In this document: positions 12,436 through 22,754 of the stretch, one piece after another
Layout of the letters: each line of letters begins with the position of its first letter
Numbering within the stretch: the stretch's first letter is position 1
Source of the DNA: Brachypterus glaber
Taxonomy: Eukaryota > Arthropoda > Insecta > Coleoptera > Kateretidae
Length of the DNA stretch: 64,000 bases
Assembly: GCA_958510825.1 (NCBI GenBank)
Contig: OY294046.1
Location: forward strand, 45,241,794-45,305,793
Direction of reading: 5' to 3'
Position numbers and translations under genes: made by a program
Notes under the pieces: model-generated
What the model was told of the DNA's origin: nothing
What the model saw: the letters and a program-made list of their open reading frames with translations, nothing else
The model's database searches: none

Positions 12436-13137
12436 GAGCTGCTTTTTTGAGGGAAAACTAATCCAAAAGGTGAGATGCATTCTTAAATTTGAAACTGATG
12501 ACATTTGAACTCAAAAATACCAATTTATTAAGATAAAAAATAGTGTTTTTAGACTGATTACGGTGCTAACCTTAATCTCTCAGTTTGGGTGTAAATCTTC
12601 GAAATCACCCTAAAAGTCCTTGTATCATAAATAACTATTCTCTTTTTTATTTAGAACAGTATTTTTCTACGACTGCTTTAGAATGTAAGCAAATACACAC
12701 ACCTTTCAAACACAGAATGAATCCATTATAGCTCTAGATACGGTATGAATATTCCATATCAAGTGTTAGAATGAACACATGTAGTGCCATCTCTTGTTTA
12801 TAAAAGTAAAGAAAATTGTAGTAACATTAGCAAAAATATATATATTTTACCATGAAATATTGAATAATTTAATGCAATTTAAAGTTTTGAGTTAAAATTA
12901 GATAAAATTTATTAGCTTTTCTTAATATTTGACCAGTTTTTTATCAATTTAGTTCAAAAAATTAAAACTATTGTTAAATATTTAAACCTGATATATGTCA
13001 CAACAATCTGACATAACCTTTAATTTTTGCATTATAATTTGTAAATATGTGCTAAAATGGTGATTTCTCCCGTTAGATTAGACAGGGACAAAAGTTCTAC
13101 CCAAAAAAGATAGAAGACATACATACACTCCCACTTC

Positions 13138-13225
13138 CACCCAACCAAACAAATTCTGTATTTGTTCTTTGTTGAACAAATACAATATTTACTTGGCCGG
13201 GCGAAAAGTGTAACTATTATTTTTA
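13138..13225. repeat. Imperfect hairpin, relative of the next one
   Basis: CCAACCAAACAAATTCTGTA pairs imperfectly with ACAATATTTACTTGGCCGG around a short loop. The outer tip is AAAGTGTAAC. It is a diverged sister of the hairpin at 13317-13404. Confidence 0.6.
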
Positions 13226-13316
13226 TTAAAGAAATTACTGGCGCCATCTAAATTTTAGTAGAATTATCTTATTCTACAGATTCACATTAGCTATGTTCGT
13301 TCGTTCCGCTCAGTGC

Positions 13317-13404
13317 TACACTTTCCGGCCAACCAAATAAATACTGTATTTGTTGTATGAAAAACAAATACAGTATTTATTTGGTTGGCTGGAAAGTGTA
13401 GCAC
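13317..13404. repeat. Near-perfect hairpin with 40 bp arms
   Basis: The arm GCTACACTTTCCGGCCAACC, continuing AAATAAATACTGTATTTGTT, is followed after about 8 bases by an almost exact complement. Together with 13138-13225 it probably marks the two ends of a small element, or two adjacent MITEs, inside the copy-A-specific insertion. Confidence 0.7.
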
Positions 13405-13595
13405 AAATGAGATAGAGATAGACGGGTAGACGTCTTTTGTTTCATAATTCTAGTTGTAGAGAGCTCCATTAAATAAAAATCTTTTTTAAGTACTGATTTG
13501 ATAAAATTATTAAATAACATTAATTGCTTTATTTAAAATATGTGTTTTGTTGCATTTACAGCATTTGCAGTCGAAGAAAAAGTAGTCTACAACAC

Positions 13596-13666
13596 GTATG
13601 GAATAGTCATTCCGCGCTAGCCTACCGGCTCGTTAGGTCTCCCGCGAAATATTGTCTATTCCATAC
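13596..13666. mobile_element. Tiny MITE with GTATGGAATAG ends
   Basis: The 71 bp segment begins GTATGGAATAGTCATTCCGCG and ends GTCTATTCCATAC. A 98 bp homologue sits at the equivalent place in copy B (54173-54270). The insertion therefore predates the separation of the two long repeat copies. Confidence 0.6.
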
Positions 13667-13710
13667 TAGTTATAGAATATACTATTCTGTTTTTTGGAAG
13701 GGTCTGAGAA

Positions 13711-15002
13711 GTAAATTACCTTGTACCTGCAGGAAAGCCCAGAATTTGCAATTTGATTTGATGTTTTTGGGAAACCTTTTGTTAATGAAAAAAACATGTT
13801 TCGGCCGAATTATTCTCTATGGTCTGTTTCATCAAGCAAGATAGTAAATTAAAATTCTCACAGTGAATATTTTCAAAACAGATTCGAATATTGGATGTGC
13901 GAATATACTGCGTAGGTTATTTTATACACAAACATATACTATTCAAACCTCTTGTAAAAATATTTACTGTACGATTTTTAATTTACTATCTTGATAGAAA
14001 AAACAGAAACCATATAAGTTTTTTAAATGTATCGTGTGTATAAAGTTGAGACTTGGAAGTTACTTAGCTCAGAGTTTTTGAAGCAAGTATATACATTTGA
14101 GGTTAGACAATTATTACGAATCATACCTGTCTTTGCAGATCCTGCGACCTTGGCTTGAGAATATAAAATATGAGCTTAGTTAAAAAAAAACGTAGAAGAA
14201 GAAAAAAACGAGAAGAAAGAAGAGGAGGAAGAAAATGATTTTTACAATCCTGGCTAATTTTTAATGGACGATATCTTATACTTGCTAGTACCATAAATAA
14301 TTAGTAAATGTAAAACGAATTGATCCATTGATAATTACCCATATCTCGACAGGAAATAAGATAATTCCGATAATTCCATAGCACCAACGATCAATTAAAT
14401 TATTTAATTAATTTAATCAATTTGTAAGTATTGGTTCCTGCGTGGTCAATTATTTTCGAGTCAACACACGCATGGGTACTGGGTTCGGTGATACCGTGAC
14501 ATGCGGGGCGTACCTGTTAAGGCAATAAATTAGAGTGATAATGGCCAGGTAGGCAAACGCTAATTTCATAGCCATTGTTGATAATGAGATTATTTATTTG
14601 GAGTGTCACCAAATAAAAGTGTGACGTAGACTACAGCGCACAGTGGTTGACAAATATTTTTGCATATTATGCTTAACTATGCAAGACATACATGGAGTCT
14701 TGAAAAAGAGAGAAAAACAGAATGAAGCCGAGACACACGTTACCCTTAGTTTGCCCTTTTTTTCGTTGATCACTATCCGTTGGCCAAATTACTATCCTTT
14801 CTAGTCTTAAAGTCATTAAGAACCAAACATGGACTTTTAAAAGTCATACTAATTTGCGCAACGAATTTTTTACTCATCAACCCAAATTCTAGTTCTCTGT
14901 CTTAAAAAAATCTTAATTTGCGGACAGTGCATGGCTGTGTTATCATAAAATGACCGGAGAAAGTTTATTTAAACTGGTACACTGTAATATTTTTGTCTGC
15001 GA
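13711..15002. other. Gene-free stretch with a purine tract
   Basis: No gene was recognised. Positions 14180-14236 are an almost pure purine run (GAAGAAG/GAGGAGG-like). The rest is AT-rich. Confidence 0.4.
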
Positions 15003-15005
15003 TAA

Positions 15006-15311
15006 GGGGTCGTCCATAAAATACGACACATTTGTTTCGGTGATTTTATTTTTAATCGATCTTCCTCCTCGGTGAAACAACCAGTTTTTGGATGTCTTGA
15101 ATCCTCTCAACTTTGTCTGACTTTTCAAAAAGTCAGGAATGCAATCGAAATCTACTTCTTCGTTTTCCAACCATATTGCATCTTCAACATCTGAGTTGTA
15201 GTCATTTATTATACAGAGTAATTAATTCTGTAGCACGTTGCGCATCGATTCATTTTGAATGCGACGTCACACTCGACCCCTAAAGGTGTGACGTATTTTA
15301 TGGACGACCCC
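15006..15311. mobile_element. MITE with GGGGTCGTCCATAAAATACG ends and TAA target duplication
   Basis: Both ends read inward as GGGGTCGTCCATAAAATACG, nearly perfect over about 20 bp, and TAA flanks both sides (15003-15005, 15312-15314). A 3 bp TWA target and a GGG-type tip fit PIF/Harbinger; the assignment is inferred. No full transposase is present. Confidence 0.7.
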
Positions 15312-15314
15312 TAA

Positions 15315-16085
15315 GCGCTGGGTTGAGCTTCTTATTTTGTCTTGTTTTTCTGGATCTTGTGTATGGAAAATAACGTAGTTACTTAGCACCTAGATATCTG
15401 ATTACAGACGTGCGTAATACGGAAAAGTACTCTTTTCTAGTTTTTAAAGTGATTTCGATCCGAAAATGTACTTTTGAATAATGGAATAATTTGCACAAGG
15501 AATTCAACACTAAATCCTTCTTCTTCTTTGTGTCAGGAAAAGAAAACTTTATCTGCAGGCCTGTGTTATCAAAAATAACTTTGGTTAGAATCTGATAGTT
15601 TTTATATGTACTGACGTGCGTAGTACAGAATGGTTCTCGTTCGGCGGACTGATTTATGGACACCGCGAGCAAGAAAGAGTACGGTTTTTATTTGTTTGGG
15701 TGGTAACAATTGTTTAATTTACGAGCGTCTACCAAATTATTCTCAGAAACGTTATTTATTGCCCATATTCGGAACCACGAATTTGTTTATGACTGGGAAT
15801 GTACTAGAGGTAAATTATATACTTGTTCGACAGCAGAGAAAAAAAACTATTCGATCGAAAATGAAAATAATTAAATTTTTTCGAGTTGCTTCGAAACTTA
15901 TAAAAGGTCCATCAGTAAAAAGTGCTATAAAACTGTTCAGTTTAATGCCTTTTTACGAGGGAGCTTCAGTAAAATGCTGTATTTGCAGTATACATACAAT
16001 ACCATATGGAATTTTAAATCAGATTCTATAAAATACCGTAAAGTTTCCGTCTCTTCGGACTTCTCTTAGCTTCGCAGGTTTTAAG
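15315..16085. other. Stretch of unknown nature
   Basis: A motif GACGTGCGTARTAC occurs at about 15408 and again at about 15613 in direct orientation. Open frames of 97 and 133 codons cross here on opposite strands but show no recognisable family and overlap the repeat. No gene is claimed. Confidence 0.35.
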
Positions 16086-16089
16086 TGTT

Positions 16090-17060
16090 TCAACTCCATA
16101 TTTTGAAAGGGTATCCTTTTTGTTTCACCCTATTTTATTTTTTCCACTCCTCATTTTATTTTATCCATTTTGGTAACTCTTAAAGTTTCAATTTTGGTAA
16201 AAGTGTTTTTTAGCTACAAAATTGTTGCATGCAACTGAATGAAAAGTTATTTGCATCACACCATCTTGGATTGTTGCTAAACTTGTTAACTGTATGTTTA
16301 ATAATGTATTATGATGTTCTATATTTTGAAAGAGTTTCTTTATGCTTTATTTTTTTCACTCCACGTGTTATTTTATGCATTTTGGTGACTCTTAAAGTTT
16401 ACATTTTAGTAAAATAATTATTTCCACACAATAGACTGAAAAAAACGTTGGTATTTTTACAAAAAAGAATACTAACATTATTGCAGCGATTTTATATCGT
16501 TATGTTGTAAAATCAAAAGTTAGTTTAATAAAAACGCAATATTATTGTAGATTTACTAAATTTTGCGAAAATACTTGAACATTTTACAAAAAAATACAAA
16601 TGTTTTAGCTTTTCACAAAAAACATTTAAAATTACAAAGATGTGTTGTAATATTGTAAAAATGCGAAATAATTTCACAAATTATTATGAAATATCACAGT
16701 AAAACGTTGTAAAATTACAAAAAAAATATTTTTATGAATTTACAAGATTACAACACAGTTTAGTTAAATTAGAAAGTTGATATGTGATATTACTAACAAA
16801 ATCGATGGAATTAAATAACCAACGATATTGTTAGTAATTTCACAAAACAATTTTTAGAGTGTATATTGTTTATTAATAAACAACTGTAAACTGGAAGTAA
16901 ACAGACAAATATTTCTCTCTTGCAGTCTTCAGTCTTGATTAGTTGCTCATCACGCTATCTTGGATTGTTGCTCCCCTTTTTAACTGTTTATTTCGTAATT
17001 TATTATGATGTTTATAAGTTTCGTTTTATTTATTGAATATGTTTGGTATGATATCCGTTC
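16090..17060 (+). repeat. Three partial direct repeats interrupted by a TTACAAAA-rich insert
   Basis: CATATTTTGAAAG...GACTCTTAAAGTTT-like sequence at 16097-16202 recurs at 16318-16414. ATCTTGGATTGTTGCT at 16262 recurs at 16960. The central 16430-16870 segment is dense in TTACAAAA/TTTTGTAA motifs and may be a separate non-autonomous element. No gene. Confidence 0.5.
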
Positions 17061-17595
17061 TCGGCTTTATTTATGGAAAATGTAACAAATTTCATGAAAC
17101 TTTTACATACCTTTAACATTTCTTTATATGTCTAAAAATTCTAATTTATTTATATATTTATATTTAATTAATTATGGCAACTAATCTTCAGTTTACACAA
17201 GGATTCATAACCATGTATGGAAATTGTTTTCTACAATCTAGAGAATGTACAATTGTTTTATAAAACGACAATGAGCATTTAAATTATATGAAGAAACTAT
17301 AAAGTACTACCATTATTATTTAAAATACTTAGAAAGGTAGCAAAATGTTAAGAAACAAGTCTATTTGCATTTCAACTTGAATGAGATATTCCGGTAGAAT
17401 ATTAATTTAAAACTGTATTATTCATTTCATATAATTATTATAATTGAGGAGGTAAAGAACAGAATTCTATTCTTTAACTTTAAATTAAAAGAAAAAGTTA
17501 CTGTGCTCATCAAACGTTTTAAATAATAGAAAAGAGTTTTGCGGTTGCCAAATTTGGGCAATAAGAAATAAACTCAAAATGGGACTGTTCAACCG
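17061..17595. other. AT-rich stretch, nothing recognised
   Basis: No gene, RNA or repeat that I can support was seen here. Confidence 0.4.
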
Positions 17596-17603
17596 CACTT
17601 ACT

Positions 17604-18496
17604 GGGAGCCGGTCTTTACCTCGAAAGCAAATACCTCGAAAAAATACCTCGAAAAAATTTACCACGAAAGGACATTACCTCGAAAAGACCTTACCTCGAA
17701 AAAATTTACCTCGAAGGGACATTACCTCGAAAAGTCGTTACCTAAAAGTACATTACCTCGAAAGATTTTACCTCTAACGGATTTTACCTCGAAAAGGGAT
17801 TTTATTAATTTTTTAACTGTTTCTTTGCGATTATTGTGTTGTAGTTTTTTTGCTCATATTTTATCATTTATTGATTAAATTTTAATTTACGGGCATTTAT
17901 TAGCTTTTAGTTTTAGTAAATAATTCAAAATGAATCGATTAACCTATTTCGAGAGTTTGCGAAAGATAAATTAGCTGTGTATAAAAACTTTGTGTATTAT
18001 AAAGATCGTGTGTACAAAGACAGGTTTTTTTGGAAAGCAAAATATGGTGAAATTGCATGCAAAGGAATAACAATTATTGTAAATTATTTTTTTTATAAAA
18101 AAATGTTGCTGTAGATTTATTGACAGCTTTTTGATTATTTGTGATTTCAAATACTTTATTTTTGTATAATATATCAATATTATAGCTTTAAATAACGTTA
18201 AAAAATAATTATTGCTGTCAAATTTGGCTTCTTTTTCTAAAAAAAATTTTGTTTTAGTTTTTTTATAATTTTTAAAAAATTATGTATTTTAGAGGTAATT
18301 TTTTATGCGAAGTAATGCAGTTCGAGGTATTTTCTTTCGAGGTAATGTCCTTTCGAGGTAATTTTCGTGTGAGGTAATGGGCTTTCGAGGTAAAATTTTT
18401 CGAGGTAACGGTGTTCGAGGTAATTTTATTCGAGGTAAAAATTTTCGAGGTAATTGCTTGCGAGGTAAATTTTTTCGAGGTAAAGACCCCCTAACC
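17604..18496. mobile_element. Foldback element with tandem-repeat arms and 8 bp target duplication
   Basis: The left arm (17604-17800) is about eleven units of roughly 16 bases with core TTACCTCGAAAA. The right arm (18290-18496) is the inverted equivalent, with TTTTCGAGGTAA units. The outer tips are GGG..., then GGTCTTTACCTCGAAA on both sides. CACTTACT is repeated exactly outside each end (17596-17603, 18497-18504). The roughly 490 bp loop is AT-rich and non-coding. Long arms built of short tandem repeats are known for Foldback and MULE/Rehavkus-type elements, with 7-9 bp targets. The superfamily is inferred. Confidence 0.75.
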
Positions 18497-18504
18497 CACT
18501 TACT

Positions 18505-19935
18505 CAAGAAAATTTGCAGATAATTTTTAAGATTTTGAATATTTTGTTGTTATTTTTATGATAAAAAAGTAACCCCAAATGTAAATTTTAATGCACATTT
18601 GCGTAAATCACAAAAAAATATGCCCTTATGTAGTGTTTCCGGGGAAAACGAGTAATGGCAAGTTGTTATATTAGTAATTTACTATTAACATAAAAATTTA
18701 AGCAAAATCGTTGAAGCCTTGTTTAAGAAAATTAAATTTTTCAATTTTTGTTTGTACTTTAGTTTTGAATAATTTTAATATAGCCAATTTGGAGAATTTA
18801 ATGTATTTAAATTGGTAATAATGAAACTATAAAATTTTTTATTTTTTTCTTTTTTTTTAATTACAAATTCATTATAGTTACACACTTTTTAAGTTAAGTG
18901 TATTTTTATAGTTATTTTGAATAAAAATGGATGATTAGCATGTACTCCCGTGTATAGAAGTATCTCAAATGCTTTCATCCTACCAGCCGAGCACTTCCAC
19001 TTCAAGTGTTTGGGACTTACTTAAGAGTAACTTGGACTTGGCACAAAATTAAACACAGACCAAAATCACACACGAAACGACACAAAACATACATATTTTA
19101 TAAGAATTTACCTGTTAGATACAGAAACCAGACTTTTCAGAAATTTCAAATAATTTTCGTTTGTTTTTGATACAAACTTATGAACAAAAAAATCCCCAAA
19201 ACTTTTTTTTAATGAATAAAGAAAAACACTAAAACTATTTTATAATAAAGCGTTTATTATAACACGCAAACCAAAAGTACGAAAACACAATTAGATAAAA
19301 TATATTATAACGGCAGGCCTAACATGGAAATTTGCTCATAAATAACAAAGAATGTAGGGTGCAAAAACTAAGAAAATTAAAAAATTTGCTGATAGACAGA
19401 GCTGAAAGTGATAACTTGATGGTTAATAAAACTTGATGATTAATACAAATTGGTGGATTCAACCGCTGGCTCCAAGTGAGAGCAGTGTTAATAAAACTAA
19501 CATAGTTAGTCTCATCTCGCGGGTAAGTGGCCGGTGGAAGTTATTCGAAGACGGCCAACAGGTAGACACGGGCACATTGGGCCCTTAACCCGGCGCACAG
19601 AGGTCAAGATCGAACGGTAACAACGTATACACCAACTACATATGTGCCGGACTAACCAAAAAAACTTTAACTTTATTTAGGTTTCGGGTTGTGTTGGATG
19701 AGGTAAAATTGTACTAAAAAATGCTAAAGAGACAATGCGCATCATCAACCATCTTTTTAACTGTAATTGTTGTAATGACAGATTCATAAAATATTAATGG
19801 GGACCTCCATATGTTTTTTAATTGTACGTAAAGTTAATTGAAATAACTTAAGGAATAGAAAATCTTATTTGACTTTGTCTTTATGGGGTTTTGTGACGTC
19901 AGCAGTTTGCCGGAATAAAATAATACATGTGCCCT
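18505..19935. other. Gene-free stretch with a GC-richer island
   Basis: Positions 19500-19650 are clearly richer in GC than their surroundings and look like a fragment of a decayed element. No motif was recognised. Confidence 0.35.
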
Positions 19936-19939
19936 GTTA

Positions 19940-20085
19940 TGAAAAAAGCAACCAACCCACAAATTAAAAGAAAAACAAGATAATGTCGTATAGTGAACTA
20001 GATATGTCCAATGGACATTGTCCATACTAAATTTCTACACCCAACCCACCATATGTAAAATATTGTGGGTTGGTTGCTTTTTGCA
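19940..20085. mobile_element. Small MITE with GCAACCAACCCACAA ends
   Basis: TGAAAAAAGCAACCAACCCA at the left is matched by the inverted TGGGTTGGTTGCTTTTTGCA at the right, over about 24 bp. The inside is about 100 bp. No target duplication was resolved. Confidence 0.55.
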
Positions 20086-20089
20086 TAAG

Positions 20090-20995
20090 ATGGCTTAAAT
20101 ATAATTTAGCTATAGCATGACATCATATATGCTTAAAGTTATATTTTTGAATCTAAATATCTCGGCTTCCAGCACATCAAATTGTGAGTCACCGTTTAAA
20201 AGGCACCTCACAAAATTTAAAAGTCCCCATTGTTAACAACATGTTGTTTGTTTAATATTATCTGAAAAATATCGGGTAACTTAAAAGTATTGAGCGTACA
20301 TTCAGCTGAGGGTCGTTAAAAGCTTTACACGCCCTAGGGCGTATCCAGCTGAAAACAATATCCTAGGATATTGTATCGGAGGAGGGGCAGTGACCAAAAA
20401 TGTTATGTATTATTGCGGGCCGACTAAAGTAATAGCGGCCAAATTCTTTTTACAAAAGGAGACAAAATATGTTTAAATTATGCATAATTAGGTCCTGCTC
20501 TCTAGGATAGGCGCCTGCTAGAAAACGTCTGAGAAATTATTTATTAGGATATAGATGCAGCTTTTTAATTATACAGTATCTAAACCATGTTTGGCACAAG
20601 GAGTAGCAATATTATTTTTATTTTTATTTTTTGTTTAGAGAAAGATATCAACTTCATATGAAAGTAAAATAGCTATTTTCCTAACAAGTGCGGAAAGAGC
20701 CTCTTTTCCGCACTGGATTGCATTTGCCTGAAGGACTCGTAGAGGGGTTCAGGCAAGCAATTGAAACTATTAACAGTTAAGAAATTTGAACATTTTTATA
20801 ATATTATGAATAAATATAACAAGAATAACACTACGCAATTAATAAATTAGGTAATATTTATTTATTTCCACACGCCTATGCGTGAAGAAAGAGACATCTT
20901 TCCGCACGCTCCTAGGAAAAAGATATTTCGGAGATATTAAGCCGTATAGCACTTTTGGGTTCGTCGATGGTACGAAACTTCATGTAGAAAAAAAA
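20090..20995. other. Gene-free stretch with small palindromes
   Basis: CAATATCCTAGGATATTG (about 20358) is a perfect 18 bp palindrome. GTGCGGAAA...TTTCCGCAC near 20690-20716 is a small hairpin, with a third related TTTCCGCAC site near 20908. No gene. Confidence 0.4.
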
Positions 20996-21059
20996 TTTGT
21001 TTATTGATAATAACAGATAACAATTTATTATTCCATCAATCTATTTTCTAATCATCGTA

Positions 21060-21126
21060 CAGAGTGATATTGGTAGACTGACAGTTTCGGGCTGCTGGCC
21101 CTCTTCAGTACCAAGAGTCAACTCTG
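21060..21126 (-). ncRNA. Type I hammerhead ribozyme, copy 1
   Basis: Read on the minus strand, all core positions are canonical. Stem I has an outer part CAGAGT/ACTCTG, an internal loop and an inner part TTGGTA/TACCAA. Then come CTGAAGA (21102-21108), stem II GGGC/GCCC with loop CAGCA, GAA, and stem III ACT/AGT with a 3-base loop. Cleavage would follow C17, the complement of 21076, between 21076 and 21075. A very short stem III with a long two-part stem I is the known form of hammerheads in Penelope-like elements and retrozymes. Activity is inferred from sequence only. Confidence 0.9.
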
Positions 21127-21413
21127 CACGCTGATTAAGAAAACGTTTTTAGACTTTACTCGCGAAAGGAATATAGCCATTAGATTGATGTAGACTTGTG
21201 CGCCATCTATTTCTAGATGTAGACAACTACTCATACCTCTCCTTATCTGGAGACTTTGAATGGTAGCAAGTTGAAGACTTGTGTGTCTCAAGCACATAGT
21301 ACCACTAACGGGTGGTTAGACGTAAAATTAGTAAGGACAGAAATTTTTAATTTTAAACAAAATTATAAAAATATTAATTTATTATTCCATCAATCTATTT
21401 TCTAATCATCGTA

Positions 21414-21480
21414 CAGAGTGATATTGGTAGACTGACAGTTTCGGGCTGCTGGCCCTCTTCAGTACCAAGAGTCAACTCTG
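21414..21480 (-). ncRNA. Type I hammerhead ribozyme, copy 2
   Basis: It is identical in sequence to copy 1 and exactly 354 bases away, with CTGAAGA at 21456-21462 and the predicted cleavage site after the complement of 21430. A minus-strand transcript crossing both copies would release a 354-base RNA with ends suitable for circularisation; this last step is inferred from known retrozymes. Confidence 0.9.
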
Positions 21481-21886
21481 CACGCTGATTAAGAAAACGT
21501 TTTTAGACTTTACTCGCAAAAGGAATATAGCCATTAGATTGATGTAGACTTGTGCGCCATCTATTTCTAGATGTAGACAACTACTCATACCTCTCCTTAT
21601 CTGGAGACTTTGAATGGAATAATAAATTAATATTTTATTAATTTTGTTTAAAATTAAAAATTTCTGTCCTTAACAGATAACAACTTAAAATTGTTGTAAA
21701 TTATTAGTATTCTTTTAAGTTCACTATTTTTATTATTTAAGTCATTGTGGGATTCAATAGATTTCACTATTTCTTTGCTATACTAGACTCGCCTTTTTTC
21801 CAGGTGTGTAGCTCATCTCTCAAACTAGAGTCGTCTACACAAATAAATATTTTAGATTAGATTTTAAGCTTTCACGGCCATTAAGA

Positions 21887-22089
21887 TATAAAGAACTTTC
21901 ACTTTCGGGTTTAGACCGTGTTAATGGATTTTCACTTTCCGACGTTTCGTCTCTTACTACTAGAGACATCTTCAGGGATTAATCTGTTTCAGATTAATCC
22001 CTGAAGATGTCTCTAGTAGTAAGAGACGAAACGTCGGAAAGTGAAAATCCATTAACACGGTCTAAACCCGAAAGTGAAAGTTCTTTATA
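21887..22089. repeat. Perfect long palindrome with 100 bp arms
   Basis: Arms 21887-21986 and 21990-22089 are essentially exact complements around TTT. Each arm contains CCTGAAGATGTCTCTAGTAG (or its complement) followed by AAGAGACGAAACGTCGG. A diverged, partly deleted copy lies at 9589-9747. The order CTGAAGA, hairpin, GAAAC resembles a hammerhead core but has an extra T before the stem and no good stem I. Confidence 0.8.
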
Positions 22090-22116
22090 AATATTTTAGA
22101 TTTTATTTTAATTATA

Positions 22117-22327
22117 GGGAACGTTCAAGTATTACGTAACGCAAACTGTACCAAAATTCATACAATTCATACCTCGCTTCTCGCGTTATTCAAGATATTT
22201 CATATTTTGGCTACCCCCCTAATAGGCCAAAATATGATATCTCTATAATCTATAATAAAGCGAGAACCGGGGTATGAAGTGTATAAATTTTGGTACAATT
22301 TGCATTACGTAATACTTGAACGTTCCC
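22117..22327. mobile_element. MITE with GGGAACGTTCAAGTATTACG ends
   Basis: The terminal inverted repeats of about 45 bp are nearly perfect (GGGAACGTTCAAGTATTACG... and the complement). The centre has a further hairpin containing TGGCTACCCCCCTAATAGGCCA. The 211 bp length and TIR style fit a Harbinger-type MITE; this is inferred, and no clean target duplication was seen. Confidence 0.65.
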
Positions 22328-22754
22328 AATCAGTTTGTTCAGAAATTATTATAAAAAATTAGAATTAGGGTTTTTCTTCAATGGCAGGCAGATAACAACA
22401 CACACGTTCAATCAGCCGTGCCCACTCACAAGACAAAACTCACTTTTCGTTTGAGAACTGGGTATAGGAGTGTGTTTCGTAATAGAACCATTATGAGAGG
22501 AAAATAAATAATATCTAAAAAGTCTACACCCAAAATGTCTTCTTAAATAATGCCTTATAAAAAATGTAGTATATTTTAACAAAAATATAATAAGAAGAAA
22601 AAATAATAATTTTACTTTAAAAAAATAACTATTTAAGTCAAAAGGTGATAAATTAAAGCGCCCTTGGATCCATTGAGTTCCAGAAATAATTTAGAGAGTG
22701 TTTTTACTTTTTTTTAAAAACGTAAATGTATTGTTATTTTTTATTGTTCACTCT

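Larger units (their letters stand above)
12655..13710 (+). repeat. Copy A of a long repeat, inverted relative to 54140-56135
   Basis: From ACGACTGCTTTAGAATGTAAG to AGTTATAGAATATACTATTC this region matches the reverse complement of 54140-56135, apart from private insertions. Copy A holds a private block at about 13059-13465. Copy B holds a private 1.27 kb block. Where copy B has about 25 TA units, copy A has a short ATATATATAT tract near 12836. The family is unidentified. Confidence 0.75.
21024..21670 (-). mobile_element. Hammerhead-bearing, Penelope-like non-autonomous retroelement (retrozyme-like)
   Basis: Two direct copies of a 240 bp segment (21024-21263 and 21378-21617) differ at about one base and are separated by a 114 bp spacer, so the period is 354 bp. 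The second copy is followed by 53 bp (21618-21670) that are the near-exact reverse complement of 21334-21386, the sequence straddling the second unit's start. The whole is flanked by TAACAGATAACAA on both sides (21011-21023, 21671-21683), a 13 bp target-site duplication. Each 240 bp copy carries a complete hammerhead ribozyme on the minus strand. No protein is encoded. The architecture (partial head-to-tail dimer, inverted junction copy, target duplication) is the same as that of the Penelope-like element at 37214-41203. It is best read as a recent insertion by Penelope-type reverse transcription of a small ribozyme-bearing RNA. Confidence 0.8.

Noticed and set aside
13780..13835. Minus-strand TTGATGA ... 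GGCCGAAAC as another hammerhead
   Set aside because: The sequence between the two boxes does not form a convincing stem II and no stem I partner is visible.
15630..16031. 133-codon plus-strand frame
   Set aside because: No family, overlaps a direct repeat and an opposing frame, no splice or start context.
17611..17800. Regularly spaced short repeats resembling a CRISPR array
   Set aside because: Units of about 16 bases with 0-8 base gaps, mirrored by an inverted arm and enclosed by a target duplication: a foldback arm in a eukaryotic genome.
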